From JAVJSD01 sp040219575 (GTDB lineage Bacteria; Planctomycetota; Planctomycetia; Pirellulales; Pirellulaceae), in NCBI GenBank assembly GCA_040219575.1, contig JAVJSD010000069.1, positions 1-64,000 of the forward strand: DNA of 64,000 bases. Direction: 5' to 3'. The stretch's first letter is position 1. Each line of letters opens with the position of its first letter. Shown one piece after another: positions 52,939 to 62,196 of this stretch. Position numbers and translations under genes: made by a program. Under the pieces are notes generated by a model that did not search any database, had not been told where the DNA came from, and saw only the letters and a program-made list of their open reading frames with translations.

Positions 52939-54171
52939 ATGCGACCGACCCCATCGCGAACACTGGTTCTCGCCTTGTGGACGGCTGCTCTTGCAGCGGC
53001 CGCTCGTGCTGAAGCGCCCTTGGAAATGTCGCTGTTTGAAACGGCGGTTCGGGCAATCTCGATCTCGCCGGACGGCGCCACGGTCGCCGTCGGCGATGAC
53101 AGCGGAGAAATCGCCCTGTGGGACCTTCCCACGAACAAGGTCCTCAAACGCTGGAAGGGGCATGCTGAAGGAGTGCGGGCGCTGCAGTTCTCGACGGACG
53201 CGGCCACGCTGGTCTCGGGCGCCAACGACGGTCTGATTCGCTACTGGTCGGTCGCCGATGGCGAACTCCAACGGAACGTCCAAGTGATCGGCAAGGTGGA
53301 GGACGCTCGTCTATCACCAAACGGCAAGACGATCGCCGTGGCGTTCAAGGAAAGCAAGGTAGTGCAGATTCTTGACGCTTCCAACGGCAAGGAAATCCGC
53401 CGCCTTCAACTTCCCGCGGCCCACGCGCTTCCAGGAACCAACCAATGTCCGCGACTTGTCTTTTCTCGCGACGGATCCATGTTGGTGACTGCCTGTGGAG
53501 GCAGGTCCTGGCCGAAGTTCATCGGCGGAAACGCCACGATCTCGATCTGGGAGACAGACAACTGGTCGCTGCGGGCGAGCTTTGATGCCGACCGTTTCAC
53601 CATCAGCGATCTCGCCTTGTCGCCCGATGGACGCTGTCTGGCTGGTGCGACAAACCGAGGGAAGACGGTCAAGCTGTGGACGATTCCGCCGCCTGCGAAG
53701 AAAGGAAAGGGCGATCCCGCGACCATTGCTCGTTTGATCAAACGTCTGGAAAGCGATAAATTCGCAGACCGAGAGGTCGCCCAGCGGGAATTGCAGGAGA
53801 TGGGGCAGGCGGCCGAGGAGGCCGTGACAAGGGCCGCGGAAAGCGATTCGGCCGAGTTGAGATTTCGCGCCCGGGCGATTCTGGAAAGGCTGTCCCCTCG
53901 CAGCCTGGAGCCATCGTCCGTATTGCCCCGTTCCACATTCGACGTGCACGCCGTTGCATTCTCGCCAGATGGTGAATGGCTCGCATCGGGACGCCAGTTC
54001 GACAAACCGGGAAACGTCGTCCTGTACAAACTTGGCGATAATCCGCGACGCGTCATCGCGCCGCACCAGCATGGCGCATGGGTGGCGGCGTTCACGCCGG
54101 ACGGCAAGCAGTTGCTTACCGGCCGCCGCGATGGGCGCGTCACGTCTTGGAGTTTTGAAGTTTCGAAGTGA
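52939..54171 (+). CDS. Exported WD40-repeat protein
   Basis: 410 residues; AAGGAG precedes the ATG. Signal peptide about 1-24 (ALAAAARAEAP). WD-type blades: AISISPDGATVAVGDDSGEI, ALQFSTDAATLVSGANDGLI, DLALSPDGRCLAGATNRGKT and AVAFSPDGEWLASG. Between blades a helical insert (residues about 260-310, KRLESDKFADREVAQRELQ) resembles the insert seen in planctomycete WD40 proteins. Interaction scaffold, probably periplasmic; partners unknown. The stop codon overlaps an in-frame GTG of the kinase frame, but the kinase ATG lies 63 bp further on. Confidence 0.85.
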   Translation: MRPTPSRTLVLALWTAALAAAARAEAPLEMSLFETAVRAISISPDGATVAVGDDSGEIALWDLPTNKVLKRWKGHAEGVRALQFSTDAATLVSGANDGLIRYWSVADGELQRNVQVIGKVEDARLSPNGKTIAVAFKESKVVQILDASNGKEIRRLQLPAAHALPGTNQCPRLVFSRDGSMLVTACGGRSWPKFIGGNATISIWETDNWSLRASFDADRFTISDLALSPDGRCLAGATNRGKTVKLWTIPPPAKKGKGDPATIARLIKRLESDKFADREVAQRELQEMGQAAEEAVTRAAESDSAELRFRARAILERLSPRSLEPSSVLPRSTFDVHAVAFSPDGEWLASGRQFDKPGNVVLYKLGDNPRRVIAPHQHGAWVAAFTPDGKQLLTGRRDGRVTSWSFEVSK

Positions 54172-54233
54172 GCCGAGGATCCGCCGGAAAACGGCTGGAA
54201 TCTCCAGACGAAACGAAGCAGCGGGAGAGACCC

Positions 54234-57200
54234 ATGAAGCGGCTGCAGCCTTCGCACGACGAACTCGAGGACGCAGAATTCCAGCAGTTGTTGATTTCCT
54301 GCCTGGAAGCGCTTGAGCGCGGCGAGTCGATCGATCGCGGCGAATTGCTGCGGCGCAATCCCCGCTATGCGTCGCTGATCGACGAATTCCTCGGCGACCG
54401 CGAGTCGCTCGAGCGACTGGCCGGCGAACTGCGCGATTCCCTGTCGCGTCCGGCGAAACCGTCCGACGGCCTGGTCGACGAGACGCTCGATTCGAGTCCC
54501 AAGGTCAACGGTTTCGCCCTGGGGGAATCGATCCGCTACATCGGCGAATTCGAAATATTGGAGGAAATCGCCCGCGGCGGCATGGGCGTGGTGTTCAAGG
54601 CCCGGCAACAGCGATTGAAGCGGATCGTGGCGCTGAAGATGATTCTCTCGGGCCGCCTGGCCGATGACGCCGATGTGGCGCGGTTTCAGCGTGAGGCGCA
54701 AGCGGCGGCGAACCTCAAACACCCCGGCATCGTGGCGGTCCACGAAGTCGGCCAGCACGATGGCCATCACTACTTTACGATGGACTTCGTCGAAGGGCGC
54801 AGCCTGGCCGAAGAACTTCGTGAGGAGTCGCTCTCGCCGCGCCGCGCGGCCGAAGTGGTTCAGAAAGCGGCCGAGGCGATCGACTATGCCCACGATCAGG
54901 GCACGCTGCACCGCGATCTCAAACCGGCGAACGTGCTGCTGGACGAGTCGGGCGAGCCGCGGATCACCGACTTCGGCCTGGCCAAGGTGATGCACTCCGG
55001 CGAGCAGACGCGGAGCGAATTGACCGCCACGGGACAGATCCTGGGAACGCCCAGCTACATGTCGCCGGAGCAAGCTTCCGGCCAGCACGACTTTGTCGGC
55101 CCGGGCAGCGACGTCTATTCGCTGGGCGCGATCCTATACGCCTGCCTCACGGGCCGCGCGCCGTTCGTGGCGGAATCGCCGGTCGACACGCTGATGCAGG
55201 TGATCCGCAACGAGCCGGTCTCGCCGCGGACGCTCAATCCGCAGACGCCGGTCGACCTGGAGACGATCTGTCTGAAGTGCCTGGCCAAGGAGCCGGCGAA
55301 GCGGTACGCGACGGCGAAGGCATTGGCCGACGACCTGCAGCGGTTCCTGGAAGGCCGGCCGGTTGTGGCGCGTCCCGTGGGCCCGATGGCCAAGAGTTGG
55401 CGCTGGTGCCGTCGGAATCCGGTCGTGGCGGCGCTGTTGTGTCTGATTGCGTTCACCATGATCTGCGGTACGGCGGTGTCGTCGTTCTTCGCCATCGAGG
55501 AAAGTTACCGCGCCGCCGCCGAGGCGTTGGCCAAACAGGACGCTCTCGACGCGCGTCAGGCGGAGGCGCGGCAACGGGCGGAGGCGGTTCGACTCGCCGG
55601 CGTGGCGAACAACAAGCAAATGCAGGCGGAAGCCGCCGAGCGCCGAGCTGACGAACGGCGCCAGGAAGCGGAGGAGTCGCGGGAGCTGGCCGAGAGACGC
55701 GCTCAAGATCTTCGCCGGCAGCTCTACGTCGCCAACATGTCGCAGGCGCAGCTCGCTTGGGAGGACGACAACATCACGCGGATGCTCGACCTGCTGGAAG
55801 CGCATCGACCGGCCGTGGAGGAACAGGACCTGCGCGGCTTCGAGTGGCATTACCTGTGGCGGCTGGCCCATAGCGCCCGGTTGTCGATCGACACCGGCAA
55901 TCACGCCTTCGACATGGCCTGCAGCCCGGACGGCAAACTGGTCGCTACCGTCAACAATCGCCAGGTCGAGCTTTGGGACACGGCCACCGGCGAGCGCGTC
56001 GCCGCTTTCGAAGCCGATGCGGGCGCCTGGGGAAACATCGCGTTCAGTCCCGACGGCGGGCGATTGGCCTATGGCCGCGACACGATCAAGATTTGGGAAG
56101 TCGCCAAGGGACGGCTCGTGCACGAGTTGGAGGGCCCCGAGTCGCACATCACCACGCTGGCGTTTCATCCCGACGGAAAGCGCCTCGCCATCGGCGCCGG
56201 TGGACGCGACGCCGCCGGCCGAGCCGTCGGGGAGGTTTGGATTCTAAATCCCTCATTCGAACAAGTCGACGTTCGCATCAGCGTTCCCTCGATTGTGCAA
56301 AAAGTCGCCTGGCACCCGGGCGGCAGTCGACTGGCCGGCGCCGATAGCGATTCGCAAATCCACTACTGGGATGCGGCGACGGGCGCCGAATTGACGAGTT
56401 GGAAGGGTTCGCTCTACACGCAGGCGCTGGCATTCAGCCCTGACGGCAAGCGGCTGGCTCACGGAGGAAATTATCGCTACGTGGAAATCCTCGACACCAC
56501 CAGCGGCAAGCGGCTCGCCGCCTGGAGGAATCTTGACGGAGAAGTGAAGAGCCTCGCCTTTCACTCCGACGGCGATCACCTAATCGGCGGCGACACTTCC
56601 GGCAAGGTGTATGTCTGGAGCACGACATCGAATGAATTGGAGCAGTTCTTTCGCGGGCACGCCAGCGCCGCCGTCGCTGCGACCTTCCGCCCCGGGTTTC
56701 GCGAAGTCGTCTCGCTCGAGGATCACGGAGTCATCAAGTTCTGGGACCTCGACGCGGAACAGGGCCAGATCAAGCTGCAAGATTCCGTGCTAATCTTGGC
56801 CGACGTCGCCTTCAGCCCTCGGGGAGATTGGCTCGCCTGCGCCGAGGGGGTGCGATGGAACACTGAGCGCCAGTGCGCCGTGAGGATGTGGCGGGCGGAC
56901 ACCGGACAGCCGGGACCGCGGCTGGTCGGCCACGCCCGGAATGTGTTCGGCGTGGCGTTTCGCGGCGACGGCGCGCAACTCGCCTCCGCCGGAGACGACG
57001 GAAAGGTTATCCTCTGGGACGTGGCGACGGCGGAGCCGCTCCGCACGTTCGAGGGATACGGCGCGGCGTTTCGTTCCGTGGCGTTCGCCCCGGGTGGAGA
57101 ACGACTGGCGGCCGGCGCCGAAGATGGCTCGGTGCTGGTCTGGGACGCGGCGACCGGCGAACGACTGCATCTGCTGACGTTGCACGGGCGTCCCGTCGAA

Positions 57201-59126
57201 TCGTTGAGTTGGTCGAGCGACGGGACCCTGCTCGCCGCTTGCGACTCTCCCGGTCTGAAGGTCTGGCGAATGCCCGAGGCGGACGAAGTCGTCTCCATTG
57301 CGCAGGACCGCACCCGCGCGGTCGCTTTCAGCCCAAATGTCTCCATGCTGGCCTGCGGGGTCGGGCGGGATGTGCAATTGTACGATGTGGCAAGTTGGAA
57401 GCGCAGCGCCGCCATGAATGCCCATGCGGACGAAATCTACGGATTGGCGTTCAGCCCCGAGGGAGAGCGGCTGGCGACCAGTTCGAGAACGGGGACGATC
57501 AAGCTCTGGGACGTCAAGACGCACCAGAGCACGATGGTGCTGGCCGGCGCGACCTCGGATCCAAACCACGCCACGCCGCGTCCCGCGTTCAGCGCCGATG
57601 GAACTCGCATCGTGGCTGGGCGGCGCGACGAAGCCCTGGTGCTGTGGACGACCGAACCGCATCTTCGGCCGGCGAGCGTCGATTCGAAATACTGGAAGAG
57701 CCAGGGAGCGAGATACGCGCGACTCCAGCGATGGCCCGAGGCCCTCGAATGCTTCGAAAAGGTGCTCGTCGCGCGGCACGACGACGGCTGGACTCTATTG
57801 GATGCGGTCGAGTGCGCCTACGCGACCGGAGACGCTACGGTCTACCACAAGTACGCCCAGGCGGCCCTCGACTTCGTTCAGCGGCATGCGGACGACGGCG
57901 GCGTCATGCTGCTGGGGCGATTGTGCCGGGCGGCATGCCTGGGCCCCTCCCCGGCCGAGGAGTTTTCGACGCTGCGAAAACACGCCCGCGACACATGGGA
58001 GCATCATGGCGCGTTCCATGAGGGCGTGGCCCTGCTCTTCGTGCTGTATCGCGCCGGCGACGACGAAGCCCTGTTGCAGGCCACGGAGGAGCTCGCACCC
58101 GCCGCGACGAGAAATCCTTCGCGGCCGGTCAACTTGCTGTTTCGATCCATAGCGCTCTATCGGCTAGGCCGAATCTCCGAGGCCAGTGAGGTGTTCACCA
58201 CGGCGGCCGACGAACTCGATGCGTCGTTGCCGTCGATCGGTGCGGGCCGCGACATCGACAACGAACACTTCAATTGGGTTGTCTGGTGCCAGGCGATTTT
58301 TCGTGAGGCGGCGCCCCTGGCCCTCGAGAAGCTGGATGCCGCATTGATGGACGAGCCGGACAACGTCGATCTGCTCGTGCATCGCGGCCTGTTGCATCGC
58401 CGTTGGCAACGTTGGGATAAGGCCTTTGTCGATTTCCAGCGGGCCGTTTCGCTCGCACCTGAGGAGTTCGACTACCGCGAATACGCCGCCACGATGGCCC
58501 TGCTGGCCGGCAAGCTGATGATCTATCAACAGCAATGCGAGAAGATGGAGGCGCTCGTGGCCCAACCGGAACACGCGGAACACGCCTGGCGCGTCGGCCG
58601 CGTCGCCTCGTTGATGCCGGATGCCTTCGACGACGGCGAAACGCTGCTCGAGCGGGTTCAAGAAATCGCCCGCCGCTATCCCAGCCACTGGCCACGGACG
58701 CAGGCCGTGCCCGCGGTGCTCTACCGGCTGGGCCGATACGACGAAGCCGCCCGCGCGGTCGAGTTGCCAAAGTCCCGGGCAGGCGTCTGGCAGGACCGCG
58801 CCGCGACGCTGTTGTGGGAAGCAATGATCCAGCACCAGCGGGGAGAAACGCAGCTCGCCCGGGAGACGTTCGACGCCTCCGAGGCTCTGATCGAAGCCAA
58901 CCTGCAACCGCCCGGCCTGGCGGTCCGCGGGGCCATTACGCCCGTCGAGGTAATCGTGCTGTGGAAGGAGGCGGCGGGGCTTTTGGGAATCGCCGAGGCC
59001 CCCACTGGGTACGAAGCCGCCAAGCTGCCCAAGGGGCATCCGCTCGGCGACGTCATGAAGGATGTCGAACCTTCCGATTCCAAACCGGCCGCCCAAAGCG
59101 AAACCGCCATTCCTTCTTCCCGCTGA
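54234..59126 (+). CDS. Transmembrane Ser/Thr protein kinase with WD40 and TPR-like domains
   Basis: 1630 residues from the ATG at 54234 (GGGAG upstream). Kinase domain about 105-372: GGMGVVFKA loop, Lys135, HRDLKPAN at 226-233, DFG at 246-248, and SPEQ activation segment. Membrane helix at about 397-421, then a charged coiled coil (about 422-520). Residues about 540-1140: many WD40 blades (for instance GVAFRGDGAQLASAGDDGKV, GLAFSPEGERLATSSRTGTI). From about 1150 on: TPR-like helices (YARLQRWPEALECFEKVL). A receptor kinase whose outer propeller presumably senses a ligand (inference). Follows the sigma factor and WD40 genes, possibly one operon. Confidence 0.93.
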   Translation: MKRLQPSHDELEDAEFQQLLISCLEALERGESIDRGELLRRNPRYASLIDEFLGDRESLERLAGELRDSLSRPAKPSDGLVDETLDSSPKVNGFALGESIRYIGEFEILEEIARGGMGVVFKARQQRLKRIVALKMILSGRLADDADVARFQREAQAAANLKHPGIVAVHEVGQHDGHHYFTMDFVEGRSLAEELREESLSPRRAAEVVQKAAEAIDYAHDQGTLHRDLKPANVLLDESGEPRITDFGLAKVMHSGEQTRSELTATGQILGTPSYMSPEQASGQHDFVGPGSDVYSLGAILYACLTGRAPFVAESPVDTLMQVIRNEPVSPRTLNPQTPVDLETICLKCLAKEPAKRYATAKALADDLQRFLEGRPVVARPVGPMAKSWRWCRRNPVVAALLCLIAFTMICGTAVSSFFAIEESYRAAAEALAKQDALDARQAEARQRAEAVRLAGVANNKQMQAEAAERRADERRQEAEESRELAERRAQDLRRQLYVANMSQAQLAWEDDNITRMLDLLEAHRPAVEEQDLRGFEWHYLWRLAHSARLSIDTGNHAFDMACSPDGKLVATVNNRQVELWDTATGERVAAFEADAGAWGNIAFSPDGGRLAYGRDTIKIWEVAKGRLVHELEGPESHITTLAFHPDGKRLAIGAGGRDAAGRAVGEVWILNPSFEQVDVRISVPSIVQKVAWHPGGSRLAGADSDSQIHYWDAATGAELTSWKGSLYTQALAFSPDGKRLAHGGNYRYVEILDTTSGKRLAAWRNLDGEVKSLAFHSDGDHLIGGDTSGKVYVWSTTSNELEQFFRGHASAAVAATFRPGFREVVSLEDHGVIKFWDLDAEQGQIKLQDSVLILADVAFSPRGDWLACAEGVRWNTERQCAVRMWRADTGQPGPRLVGHARNVFGVAFRGDGAQLASAGDDGKVILWDVATAEPLRTFEGYGAAFRSVAFAPGGERLAAGAEDGSVLVWDAATGERLHLLTLHGRPVESLSWSSDGTLLAACDSPGLKVWRMPEADEVVSIAQDRTRAVAFSPNVSMLACGVGRDVQLYDVASWKRSAAMNAHADEIYGLAFSPEGERLATSSRTGTIKLWDVKTHQSTMVLAGATSDPNHATPRPAFSADGTRIVAGRRDEALVLWTTEPHLRPASVDSKYWKSQGARYARLQRWPEALECFEKVLVARHDDGWTLLDAVECAYATGDATVYHKYAQAALDFVQRHADDGGVMLLGRLCRAACLGPSPAEEFSTLRKHARDTWEHHGAFHEGVALLFVLYRAGDDEALLQATEELAPAATRNPSRPVNLLFRSIALYRLGRISEASEVFTTAADELDASLPSIGAGRDIDNEHFNWVVWCQAIFREAAPLALEKLDAALMDEPDNVDLLVHRGLLHRRWQRWDKAFVDFQRAVSLAPEEFDYREYAATMALLAGKLMIYQQQCEKMEALVAQPEHAEHAWRVGRVASLMPDAFDDGETLLERVQEIARRYPSHWPRTQAVPAVLYRLGRYDEAARAVELPKSRAGVWQDRAATLLWEAMIQHQRGETQLARETFDASEALIEANLQPPGLAVRGAITPVEVIVLWKEAAGLLGIAEAPTGYEAAKLPKGHPLGDVMKDVEPSDSKPAAQSETAIPSSR

Positions 59127-59149
59127 ACAAGAAGGAAGATGCACCACAT

Positions 59150-59731
59150 ATGCCCCATGACGCATCGGACCTGTCTCGTTCCCGTACCGGCCTGCGCGTG
59201 TTGATGATCTTTAGCGTCGCGCTAGGGACCATCTGCTTGGTATGCTGCGGCGGACCGACGATCGCGTATTTCGTCGTCAAACGTTCGATCACCGCGCAAC
59301 TGGAGGCGCCAGCCACGCCGGAGCCGTTGTCGCCGAATGAACTCTTTCAGTGGTATCGGGCCAACAAGCCGACGGAGCCGTTTGCCTGGCACGATCCCAC
59401 GCGTTATGACGTGGAGTTGACCGGGACCGTGCTGGAAGCCAACCGCGGTCCTCAGTTGCGACGGCCGGCAGTTTCCGAGAAGTACCGTACACTGCTGACG
59501 GACATGGAACCGCGCGAGCGAGACCGCTACACGTCCTTCGGTCAGTCGCAGCTCATCTTTCACGGCGAGCAAGACAATCAAGAGGTTGTCTGCTGGTTCG
59601 AACACACCGAGGCGATCGAAGGCGTTTCGCCCGGCGACCGGATCGTCGTCCGCGGTCGTCGCAGGGAAATGGTGTCGATGAGCGACGACGGCAGCTTCGT
59701 CCTGCAACTTGTCCGATGCCGTCGGACGTAA
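59150..59731 (+). CDS. Membrane-anchored OB-fold (tRNA_anti-like) protein
   Basis: 193 residues from the ATG at 59150, 24 bp after the kinase. A membrane helix at about 18-42, then a soluble domain with VELTGTVLEANR, LIFHGEQDNQEVVCWFEH and SPGDRIVVRGRRREM, the strand order of an OB fold of the tRNA_anti-like type. Such modules occur in exported planctomycete proteins of unknown role. No catalytic site. Confidence 0.7.
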   Translation: MPHDASDLSRSRTGLRVLMIFSVALGTICLVCCGGPTIAYFVVKRSITAQLEAPATPEPLSPNELFQWYRANKPTEPFAWHDPTRYDVELTGTVLEANRGPQLRRPAVSEKYRTLLTDMEPRERDRYTSFGQSQLIFHGEQDNQEVVCWFEHTEAIEGVSPGDRIVVRGRRREMVSMSDDGSFVLQLVRCRRT

Positions 59732-59775
59732 CGCCGCAGATCCTTGCTGGCGCTACGGGCTCGTCACTCGCCTCG

Positions 59776-61065
59776 CTACTCGCCGGAGACCTGCGGCGCA
59801 CCGATGCAATACAGGTGCTCCTCGCCGCGAATGAAGAGTTGCCCGTCGGAGATGGCGGGCGAGGCGAAGCAGTATTCGCCCAGTTCGTTTTCGGCGACAA
59901 GTTCGTACTCGGCGCCGGGGCGGACGATCTTCGTCACGCCGTCGTCGGCCAGGAAGTAGACCAGGCCGCCGGCGGTCACCAGCGAGGCGCTGTAGTGCGG
60001 CGCCATTCGCTCGACCCACAATCGCTCGCCGCTGTCGGCGTCGTAGCAGCTCGCAATGCCGTCGTCGGCCGCCACCAGGAAGTAGTCGTCGCCGACCACG
60101 ATCGGCGAGGGAACGTACGAGCAATTCTTCCGCGTCCGCCACACGATATGCGTGTCGGTCACGTTCCCCTTACCGTCGGGCTTGATCGCCAAAATGTGCC
60201 GCTCAGGGAAGCCGGCGGTGAGGAACAGGTACTTGCCGTTGTAGACCATCGAGGCCACGAACTGCTCGGTCGGCCCGTCGATCTCCCAATGCTTCGAACC
60301 GTCGCGAGGATCGTAGCTCACCACGCTCTTGCTGCCCGAGAGCACCATCTGCGTGCGTCCGTCGATGTCGCGGATGATCGGCGTCACGTAACTGCGGGTC
60401 TTGTGCTGGCGGTCGACCTTCCACTTCGTCTCGCCGGTTTCGCGATCGAGGGCCACGATGTACGAATCGCCGTCGTGGTCGCCGTTGACGATCACCATGT
60501 CTTCGAACAACACGGGCGAACTGCAGAAGCCGTGCGTGCTGGCGAAGCGGCCGGGCCGCACCGTCCACTTCTCGTTTCCGTCGAAGTCGTAGGCGGAGAC
60601 CACCATGTCGCCGGGCGTGCGTTTGTTGTCGCTGGCGAAGTCGGGCGCCAGGAACGAGATATAGACCAGGCGGCCGTCGGTGACCGGCGTGCCCGAGGCG
60701 CGGCTGTTCAGTTTGTGCCGCTTTTCCAGCGGCGCATCGAGGACGGTCTTTTGCCACAGCACGCGACCGTCATGCCGATCGAGGCAGAGCAGCACGCGGT
60801 CGTCGTTCTCCTCCAGGCAACTCGCCACCAACACGCGATCGCCCCACACGATCGGCGACGAATGCCCCACGCCGGGAATCTGGGTTTTCCAAGTGACGTT
60901 CTCGCCGGTCTTGCCGTTCCACGTGCGGGGAACCGCCTTCTCGAGACTGCTGCCGTCGCCGCGCGGTCCTCGCCACCCCGGCCAGTTCTCCGCCCTTGCG
61001 AAGGTGGACAGCGCCATGGTGAAGGCAAGGCACAGCAGCGCAACCGAGCAGCGTGAGACAGGCAT
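59776..61065 (-). CDS. PQQ-type beta-propeller protein (BamB-like)
   Basis: 429 residues; ATG at 61065 with a weak binding site. Signal peptide residues 1-25, then WPGWRGPRGDGSSLEK, the typical opening of planctomycete outer PQQ-repeat proteins. Repeats: SSPIVWGDRVLVASCLE, GTPVTDGRLVYISF, SSPVLFEDMVIVNGDHDG, MVLSGSKSVVSYDPRDGS and SPIVVGDDYFLVAADDG. Eight-bladed propeller expected; no PQQ enzyme residues recognised. Function unknown; probably periplasmic. Confidence 0.88.
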   Translation of the reverse strand: MPVSRCSVALLCLAFTMALSTFARAENWPGWRGPRGDGSSLEKAVPRTWNGKTGENVTWKTQIPGVGHSSPIVWGDRVLVASCLEENDDRVLLCLDRHDGRVLWQKTVLDAPLEKRHKLNSRASGTPVTDGRLVYISFLAPDFASDNKRTPGDMVVSAYDFDGNEKWTVRPGRFASTHGFCSSPVLFEDMVIVNGDHDGDSYIVALDRETGETKWKVDRQHKTRSYVTPIIRDIDGRTQMVLSGSKSVVSYDPRDGSKHWEIDGPTEQFVASMVYNGKYLFLTAGFPERHILAIKPDGKGNVTDTHIVWRTRKNCSYVPSPIVVGDDYFLVAADDGIASCYDADSGERLWVERMAPHYSASLVTAGGLVYFLADDGVTKIVRPGAEYELVAENELGEYCFASPAISDGQLFIRGEEHLYCIGAPQVSGE

Positions 61066-61580
61066 GGAGACGACTCGTGGTGGGAGAGATTGGCGGGAAA
61101 ACGTATCGACAGTGGTCAATATGTTACCAAGCCCCGCCACGAGAGAACAGATGCGAGCTTCCGCCCGTCGTTGCGCCACTTGCTTCTCAACCCCTATGGG
61201 CGCCCGACGACGCTCCGCCGCGAGAACCAACTTGCGAACCGGCGTCCACCGAGCAGGGCGGCGATCGAAACAGCGGGAAGTTCGCCCGCGCTTATGCCGC
61301 CGCCACGGGGCCCGTCCGGTTTGCCCCCGGCCTATGCACCGGTTTCGTTGGATCGACCGAGGCGCAGCGGCTTGATGTCGACGCTCCCGCGCCCCTGCGT
61401 CTTTGCGCCTCTGCGTTGAACCTGTCGTGGGAGATGTACGCAGCCGCCCGCGCGCTTTTTTCCTCTGGTACAATTTCTCGAGTCGGCGACAAACCCTGAA
61501 GACGACGCCAACCTTGGCCCACGGGATCGCTGCCGCGCCGTGGACGCTGGAATGGCTGCTGGACGAAATGGCGGTGTGTG
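61066..61580. other. Intergenic region with a common small repeat
   Basis: 515 bp without a convincing gene. The stretch at about 61390-61415 reads CCCCTGCGTCTTTGCGCCTC, then TGCGTTGAA, a sequence style seen repeated in many bacterial genomes. A TGGTACAAT extended -10-like site at 61466-61474 could drive the next gene (leader about 100 bases). Confidence 0.4.
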
Positions 61581-62084
61581 ATGAGTGAAGCGAAACGCTG
61601 GTGGCGATTCAGCACGAAAACGGGGTTGCTTGCCATGCTCGTCGCGGGCGCTTTCTTCGCGGGATACGCGGCAGCGATCCGCCGCGCGGAAGAGGCGGAA
61701 ATGAAGGCGGAGTCCGACCGCGCCGCATGGGCGAACCGAATCGCCAGGCTTACCAACATCAAGCTATATCGTGACGAATTCGCCGCCGACCTCCAGGTAA
61801 AGGTCGGCGACCTGCCCACTCCCGACACGAAGCACCTTAAATCCTTGGGGGTCGACCTCAACCGCCTGCCGTACGTGGTCGAGTATCTTGGACTGAGCGG
61901 CTTGTATCAAAGGCGAAGATATGCCTTGTCGCCACACTACGCCTTGACGGTTGATGCGGCTTTTGGCGGCATCGCCGTGCATCCTGAAGACCAAGGTACA
62001 ACTTGGATATTTCGTGAATGGGTCCACGAGGGCGATAGGGCATTGATCAAGGCTCTGCCTGGAAACGCAGACGTGGCGAATTGA
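61581..62084 (+). CDS. Small membrane-anchored protein of unknown function
   Basis: 167 residues from the ATG at 61581. One hydrophobic helix at about 14-34, then a Glu/Arg-rich helix and a soluble strand-rich domain with DLQVKVGDLPTPDTKHLK. No family recognised. Two family A hairpins directly follow the stop. Confidence 0.6.
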   Translation: MSEAKRWWRFSTKTGLLAMLVAGAFFAGYAAAIRRAEEAEMKAESDRAAWANRIARLTNIKLYRDEFAADLQVKVGDLPTPDTKHLKSLGVDLNRLPYVVEYLGLSGLYQRRRYALSPHYALTVDAAFGGIAVHPEDQGTTWIFREWVHEGDRALIKALPGNADVAN

Positions 62085-62090
62085 CTTGTA

Positions 62091-62164
62091 GCGGAACTCG
62101 TGAGAGTTCCGCTGCTGCAATGCCGCTAGGCGGAAACTTCGTAGCGGAAGTCGTGAGACTTCCG
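62091..62164. repeat. Two family A hairpins with GTGA tetraloops
   Basis: 62091-62112: GCGGAACTC-GTGA-GAGTTCCGC, perfect 9-bp stem. 62145-62164: CGGAAGTC-GTGA-GACTTCCG, perfect 8-bp stem. In RNA the GUGA loop would be a GNRA tetraloop. Between the convergent ends of the small membrane protein and carboxypeptidase genes. Confidence 0.85.
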
Positions 62165-62196
62165 AGGGCACAACTGGCGGAATCTGAAATCTGAAA

